From assembly GCF_009807095.1 (NCBI RefSeq), contig NZ_WUCC01000001.1, forward strand, positions 310,001-374,000: a DNA stretch of 64,000 nt. The letters run 5' to 3'. The DNA comes from Rathayibacter sp. VKM Ac-2754 (GTDB lineage Bacteria; Actinomycetota; Actinomycetes; Actinomycetales; Microbacteriaceae). A program made the translations under genes and the position numbers. The notes under the pieces are model-generated. The model was not told the origin of the DNA. It ran no database searches and was given only the letters and a program-made list of their open reading frames with translations. Shown piece after piece: positions 60,023 to 64,000 of this stretch (the stretch's first letter is position 1; each line of letters opens with the position of its first letter).

Positions 60023-60670
60023 ATGCCCCACCTCCTCCGCGCCCGCGCCGTCCTCTTCGACATGGACGGGACGCTCGTCGACTCGACCGCGGTCGTCGAG
60101 ACGATCTGGCGCGACTTCGCCGACCGATTCGAGCTCGACCGCGCGATGGTCCTCGGTGCCGTGCACGGCGTCCGCGCCGAGGACAGCGTCCGCCGCTTCG
60201 CCCCGGCCGGCACCGACGTCGCGGCCGTCGTCGCCGAGCTCAACGCGTACGAGCTCGAGCACACCGAGGGCACCCTCGAGATCCCGGGGGCCGTCGCCTT
60301 CCTCGCGGCACTGCCGCGCGCCTCCGTCGCCCTCGTCACCTCGGCGAGCCCGGCACTCGCGGCCGGCCGCCTCGCCGCGGCGGGCGTCCCCTCCCCCGAC
60401 ACCGTCGTCACCGCCGACGACGTGGCGAACGGCAAGCCGGCTCCCGACGGCTACCTGCTGGCCGCCGAGCGCCTCGGCGCGGCCCCGGCCGACGCGATCG
60501 TCTTCGAGGACGCCGAGGCGGGCATCCGCGCGGGTCTCGCCGCCGGGATGCGCGTGGTCGTCGTCGGCGCGCACGAGAGCGCGACGACCGCCGACCTCCC
60601 CCGCATCGCGCACTACTCCGACGCCCGCGTCGAGATCGACGGCGACGAGCTGGTCATCGCGCTCGGCTGA
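60023..60670 (+). CDS. HAD-superfamily sugar-phosphatase-like protein
   Basis: A 215-aa enzyme with LFDMDGTLVDS (motif I, nucleophile Asp), VTSAS (II), GKPAPDGYLLAAERLG (III Lys) and VFEDAEAGIRAGLAAGM (IV), the hallmark of the subclass that removes phosphate from sugar or polyol phosphates (YfbT/GPP-like). CAGGAT lies 6 nt before the ATG at 60023, consistent with a leaderless start. It is convergent with the FtsX-type permease, with a minisatellite between. Confidence 0.9.
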   Translation: MPHLLRARAVLFDMDGTLVDSTAVVETIWRDFADRFELDRAMVLGAVHGVRAEDSVRRFAPAGTDVAAVVAELNAYELEHTEGTLEIPGAVAFLAALPRASVALVTSASPALAAGRLAAAGVPSPDTVVTADDVANGKPAPDGYLLAAERLGAAPADAIVFEDAEAGIRAGLAAGMRVVVVGAHESATTADLPRIAHYSDARVEIDGDELVIALG

Positions 60671-60691
60671 GCACCCGGGACGCGGAGGACT

Positions 60692-60796
60692 CCGTACGGG
60701 ATCGCCCCGTACTGGATCGTCCCGCACCGGATCACTCAGTACCGGATCGCCCAGTACGGGATCGCCCAGCACCGGATCACTCAGTACCGGATCGCG
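60692..60796. repeat. 15-bp minisatellite, seven units, starting at the end of the permease gene
   Basis: Seven 15-bp units (CAGTACCGGATCGCC-type) tile 60692-60796 exactly. The unit at 60782-60796 is the last codons of the permease, and its TGA stop crosses the next unit boundary (60781-60783). Units differ at the first, fifth, eighth and last positions. It fills the convergent gap after the HAD gene. Confidence 0.9.
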
Positions 60797-62013
60797 TCGA
60801 TCACCTTGACGCGCACGGCGACGATCGCCGGCACGAGTCCCGCGAGAGCGCCGACCAGCGTCGCCGCGCCGAGTCCGAGCAGCGCCGCCTCCACCGGGAA
60901 CGGCGGGATGTCGTCGATCCCGTTCTGCCGGATCCAGTCGACCGTCCACGGATTGGTGACCAGGATCACCGCGAGGGTGACCCCGACGACTCCCGCGACC
61001 ACGGTCGCCACGACGCTCTCCATCATGATCGAGAAGAAGATCCGGCCCGAGGACGCCCCGAAGCTGCGGCGGATGCCGATCTCGCGGATCCGCTGCCGCA
61101 CGGTGACGAGCGCGATGTTGAGCAGCCCGAGGGCGCCGAGCGCGAGCACGAGACCCGCCACCCCGCCGATGACCCAGGTGAGCACGCCGAAGGGGTCGGA
61201 GTCGTAGGTCAGGTAGTCCTGACGATTCACGCTGGCCTCGATGCCCGGCCCGAGCGCGGCGGTGACGTCACGGGTCAGGGCGGCGGCGAGAGGCTCGGCG
61301 ATGTCCAGCGGGACCCACATCTCGTAGTTCGGGGTCTGCGATCCGCCGAGGGCCGGGTCGACCGGCACCTCCAGCTCCGCGTAGGCGTCGGCGAGCATCA
61401 TCATCGTCGGCTCGGTCTCCCACTGCGACACGGGAGTGACGCCGACGATCACCGCCGTCGTGTCGTGCTCTCCGCCGAGGAGGGTGACGACCGGGTGGGT
61501 GCGCAGATCCGGGCTGCCGAGACGCTGCCAGAAGATCTCGCTGACGACCAGGGCGGGGGCGAGGCGGCGCTCGTCGCCCTCGGCGAACCAGCTGCCCTGC
61601 TCCATCTCGAGCCGGTGCATCACCGCGTAGGGCTGGTCGACGGCCGTGACCGGCACGTCGACGGCTCCGTCGGCGAACTGCACGCGCGCGCTCCCGTAGG
61701 TGGTCCGGCTGGCGTAGTCGATGCCGTAGCGCTCGAGCACCGTCTCCCACGCGGTCTGCAGGGCGGCGTTGTCGACGACCCCGTCGGGGCCGGTCGAGTA
61801 GGCGCTCAGGTAGAGGCTCGCCGGGCGTCCGCTCGAGCGCTCGGCCTGCTCGATGCTCGCCTGGCGCGCGATGCCGCCCGCGGCGACGACTCCGGTGAGC
61901 GCGGCGACGGCCACGGCCACGCCGATGAGCGAGAGCAGGACCCGGCCCCGGTGGATCCGCAGCTCGGTCCACGCCTCGACGATCGCACCGGCGATGCCGA
62001 CGAGACCGCCCAT
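60781..62013 (-). CDS. FtsX/MacB-type ABC permease
   Basis: A 410-aa membrane protein: helix 1 at about 25-45, a large extracytoplasmic MacB-type domain (about 50-270), and three C-terminal helices with the FtsX loop RQRIREIGIRRSFGASSGRIFFSIMMESVVAT. MacB-like permeases work without a translocation channel, by mechanotransmission. The ATG overlaps the ATPase stop (TGATG). It ends in a minisatellite. Confidence 0.92.
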   Translation of the reverse strand: MGGLVGIAGAIVEAWTELRIHRGRVLLSLIGVAVAVAALTGVVAAGGIARQASIEQAERSSGRPASLYLSAYSTGPDGVVDNAALQTAWETVLERYGIDYASRTTYGSARVQFADGAVDVPVTAVDQPYAVMHRLEMEQGSWFAEGDERRLAPALVVSEIFWQRLGSPDLRTHPVVTLLGGEHDTTAVIVGVTPVSQWETEPTMMMLADAYAELEVPVDPALGGSQTPNYEMWVPLDIAEPLAAALTRDVTAALGPGIEASVNRQDYLTYDSDPFGVLTWVIGGVAGLVLALGALGLLNIALVTVRQRIREIGIRRSFGASSGRIFFSIMMESVVATVVAGVVGVTLAVILVTNPWTVDWIRQNGIDDIPPFPVEAALLGLGAATLVGALAGLVPAIVAVRVKVIDAIRY

Positions 62014-62750
62014 CAGAGCGCCTCCTCGACGGCCGCGTGGGCGGGGACCCGGGGCTCCGACGTCGATCCGGACGCCGCGCCCAGCCGGCCGCGGTCGAGC
62101 CGGTAGTGCCGCTCGGCGCGGGCCGCGATCGCCGGGTCGTGGGTGATGGTGACGAGCGCGGATCCCGATTCGCGGGCGATCTCGTCGAGCAGGCTCATCA
62201 CGCTCTCTCCCGTGTCGGTGTCGAGGGCGCCGGTGGGCTCGTCGGCGAGGATCAGGCGGGGGCGGCGGACGAGCGCGCGCGCGATGGCGATGCGCTGCTG
62301 CTCGCCTCCGGACATGCGGCCCGGCATCGAGTCGACCCGGTGGCCGAGGCCGACGCGCTCGAGCATGTCGGCCGCGAGCGAGGCGCGCTTCCAGAACTCG
62401 GATCCGGTGGCGTAGAGCAGCGGGGTCATCACGTTCTCGCGCGCCGTCCGCCCCTCGAGCAGGTTGAACTGCTGGAAGATGAAGCCGATGCTCCCGCCGC
62501 GGATCCGCGCTCTGGCGCGGGAGGACAGGGTCTCGGTCGGGCGGCCCTCGAGCAGCATCCGGCCGTCGGTCGGCTCGTCGATGAGACCGAGGATGTTCAG
62601 GAGCGTCGATTTGCCGGAGCCGCTGCGCCCGACGACCGAGACGTGATCGCCCTCGCCCACCTCGAGATCGACCCCGTCGAGGATCGTCAGCGGCGGGGCG
62701 TCGGGCAGGGGGACGACCTTGCGGATGCCCTCGAGCCGGAGGATCGTCAC
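62013..62750 (-). CDS. MacB/LolD-type ABC ATPase
   Basis: A 245-aa ATPase with Walker [10 protein letters not shown] (41-49), signature MSGGEQQR, Walker [13 protein letters not shown] and switch THDP. The GTG start at 62750 overlaps the adaptor stop. It energises the overlapping FtsX-type permease; together with the adaptor it makes a MacAB-like exporter or envelope system. Confidence 0.92.
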   Translation of the reverse strand: MTILRLEGIRKVVPLPDAPPLTILDGVDLEVGEGDHVSVVGRSGSGKSTLLNILGLIDEPTDGRMLLEGRPTETLSSRARARIRGGSIGFIFQQFNLLEGRTARENVMTPLLYATGSEFWKRASLAADMLERVGLGHRVDSMPGRMSGGEQQRIAIARALVRRPRLILADEPTGALDTDTGESVMSLLDEIARESGSALVTITHDPAIAARAERHYRLDRGRLGAASGSTSEPRVPAHAAVEEAL

Positions 62751-63784
62751 GAGCAGATGACCGAGCCGTCGGGGTTCGCGATGCAGTCGCCCTCGAGCGG
62801 CACCTCTTCGCCGGCCGCGGCTCCGGGGACGAACTGCAGGAGCAGCGCTCCCTCGTCGATTCCTCCCGTGATCTCGACGTTCACGCCGTCGGTCAGCCCG
62901 AGCGTGACCGGCACCTCCTCGGTCGTCCCGTCGTCGGCCTGGCGGTAGACCACGCCCGACTGCGCCGAGCCCTCGACCGCTGTCGTCGGCACCACGAGCA
63001 CGTTCTCGGCTTTGCCGCCCGCGAGGGTGACGGAGGCGGCGAGGCCCGGGAACACGGTCACCTCGGGAGGCACCTGGCAGCGGAAGCTGGTGCCGCTCCC
63101 CGTCGCACCGGTCGCGCCGTCCCCGGCCGGAGCCTCGCCCTCGCCGGCGAGCGGTGTGGTGATCGTGAGCCCGGTGCAGGTGAAGCCGGCCGGCCCTCCT
63201 GTGATCGAGACCTGCGCCTCGGTCGGCCGGTCCTGGATCCGGTAGAGCTGCTGCGCGTCGATGGAGCCCGTGACCGCGAAGGTGGGCGGCGCGACCTGGC
63301 CGGTGACCTCTCCGACCGTCACGGCCTGGTCGTGGATGACGCCGAGCGCGCTGAGCGTGCCCGAGGTGGGCGCGTAGACGCGCTCGAAGCGCACCGACGG
63401 CTCGGGCTGGGTGACGGTGACCGTGCCGTCGGGGTTCGTGGTCTCGACCGGATCGCGCGGAGTCTCGACGCGGATGTCGTAGACGAGATCGCCCGTCGCC
63501 ACCACGGCACCCTGCGCGATGTAGACGTCGTCGACGGTGCCGGCCGCCGTGGCCTTCATCGGCACGGCCGGGTCGGCGGCGACCGTGCCCTGCAGCGTGA
63601 GGTCGTTCGTGATCGTGCCCCGCCCGACGGCGACGGTCGGCTCGGTCAGCTCACCGGTCGGGACGGTCGGATCGGCGTCGGCGCTGCTGTCGGGGAAGAA
63701 CGCGATCTTCACCAGCGCGATGCTCGCCGCGCCGAGGATGATCATCCACACGATCGGGAACACCCATCGTCGAACCGTGCCCAT
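62747..63784 (-). CDS. MacA/HlyD-like membrane-anchored adaptor
   Basis: A 345-aa protein with an N-terminal membrane helix (about 7-27), then a biotinyl-lipoyl-like split region (GTITNDLTLQGTV, APTSGTLSALGV), a beta-barrel and a C-terminal end [12 protein letters not shown] containing two Cys. GGGGG lies 6 nt before the ATG. Such adaptors in actinobacteria span the cell wall space and work with an FtsX-type permease. Substrate unknown. Confidence 0.88.
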   Translation of the reverse strand: MGTVRRWVFPIVWMIILGAASIALVKIAFFPDSSADADPTVPTGELTEPTVAVGRGTITNDLTLQGTVAADPAVPMKATAAGTVDDVYIAQGAVVATGDLVYDIRVETPRDPVETTNPDGTVTVTQPEPSVRFERVYAPTSGTLSALGVIHDQAVTVGEVTGQVAPPTFAVTGSIDAQQLYRIQDRPTEAQVSITGGPAGFTCTGLTITTPLAGEGEAPAGDGATGATGSGTSFRCQVPPEVTVFPGLAASVTLAGGKAENVLVVPTTAVEGSAQSGVVYRQADDGTTEEVPVTLGLTDGVNVEITGGIDEGALLLQFVPGAAAGEEVPLEGDCIANPDGSVICS

Positions 63785-63922
63785 GCTGTCCCCCGACTCC
63801 GCGCCACGCGTTGCTGGCCTCGCCCCCTGGCGCACCGAACGGCAGCCTATCGAGCAGTCGAGCCGCCCCGCGTCGCTCTCGAGGGGGACGGCTCGTGATG
63901 ACACGGGAGGAGGCGCGCGGGC

Positions 63923-64000
63923 TCAGCCGCCGAGCTTGCCCACGATCGCCGCGATCCGCCGGGTGCGGGTCTCCGGCGTCTTCGCGCCGCCGACCGCCGT
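63923..64000 (-). CDS. C-terminal fragment of a YdeI/OmpD-associated-like protein (runs off the right edge)
   Basis: Only the last 25 codons are visible: GGAKTPETRTRRIAAIVGKLGG-type end before a TGA at 63925-63923. AKxxETRxxRI near the C-terminus is characteristic of YdeI/OmpD-associated proteins. The rest of the gene is outside the window, so the call is tentative. Confidence 0.5.
   Translation of the reverse strand, partial: TAVGGAKTPETRTRRIAAIVGKLGG

Overview
The window is very GC-rich DNA with dense, tightly packed genes, many 4-base ATGA/GTGA overlaps and frequent GTG starts. Three DUF222/13E12-type HNH endonuclease genes, a mycobacterial-type PknG module, DUF2510 and DUF1775 (YcnI) proteins, and dispersed palindromes carrying CTCGATACG...CTACTCGA all point to an actinobacterium of the Microbacteriaceae (Rathayibacter, Curtobacterium or Frigoribacterium-like). 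The family placement is an inference from gene families and style; I see no rRNA, tRNA, CRISPR array or prophage.

Layout. 1-128 is the first part of a methylmalonate-semialdehyde dehydrogenase-like gene. 272-10348 (minus strand) is one eight-gene operon: telA, a small helical protein, a CbxX-type AAA+ ATPase, glnX, glnH, a coiled-coil protein, pknG and a PP2C phosphatase. It looks like an expanded version of the mycobacterial GlnX-GlnH-PknG amino-acid sensing pathway, with a kinase and a phosphatase that both carry N-terminal zinc ribbons. 10437-15087 holds a DMT transporter, a DUF2071 protein, a small lipoprotein, an HNH gene and a frameshifted DUF6578-like gene. 15118-18868 holds a HAD phosphatase, a copC/ycnI/membrane-protein copper operon and a fasciclin lipoprotein. 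18957-28633 holds PAP2, a second HNH gene, a DEAD-box helicase with an 11-unit repeat tail, a CGNR regulator with a divergent DMT exporter, an alpha/beta hydrolase, azlCD with a divergent XRE-cupin regulator, and a Nudix protein.

28639-34497 has a Dabb protein overlapping an HAE1-type RND transporter, then a MocR regulator divergent from yczE. 34789-38650 has a DctA-type dicarboxylate symporter divergent from a CitA/DcuS-like two-component system. 38652-45974 has a thioredoxin-reductase-like flavoprotein with an XRE-cupin regulator, an FBP-domain protein, two DHA2-type drug exporters each with its own regulator (TetR, MarR) and a VTT/DedA protein. 46053-46606 is a tandem array of 214-bp units built from the genome's palindromic repeat.

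46645-57130 is an Lrp regulator facing an eight-gene minus-strand operon: a complete spermidine/putrescine-type ABC importer, a second substrate-binding protein, two YtcJ-like amidohydrolases and a PuuB-like FAD oxidase. It looks like an uptake-plus-breakdown unit for a polyamine or N-acylated amine. 57372-64000 holds a DUF2510 membrane protein, a third HNH gene, a second HAD phosphatase, a MacAB-like adaptor/ATPase/permease operon and the tail of a YdeI-like gene.

Regulatory signals visible by eye include PafBC/RecA-NDp-like promoters before the HNH genes, several TANNNT boxes about 6 nt before ATG (probable leaderless mRNAs), and inverted-repeat operators between most divergent regulator/target pairs.
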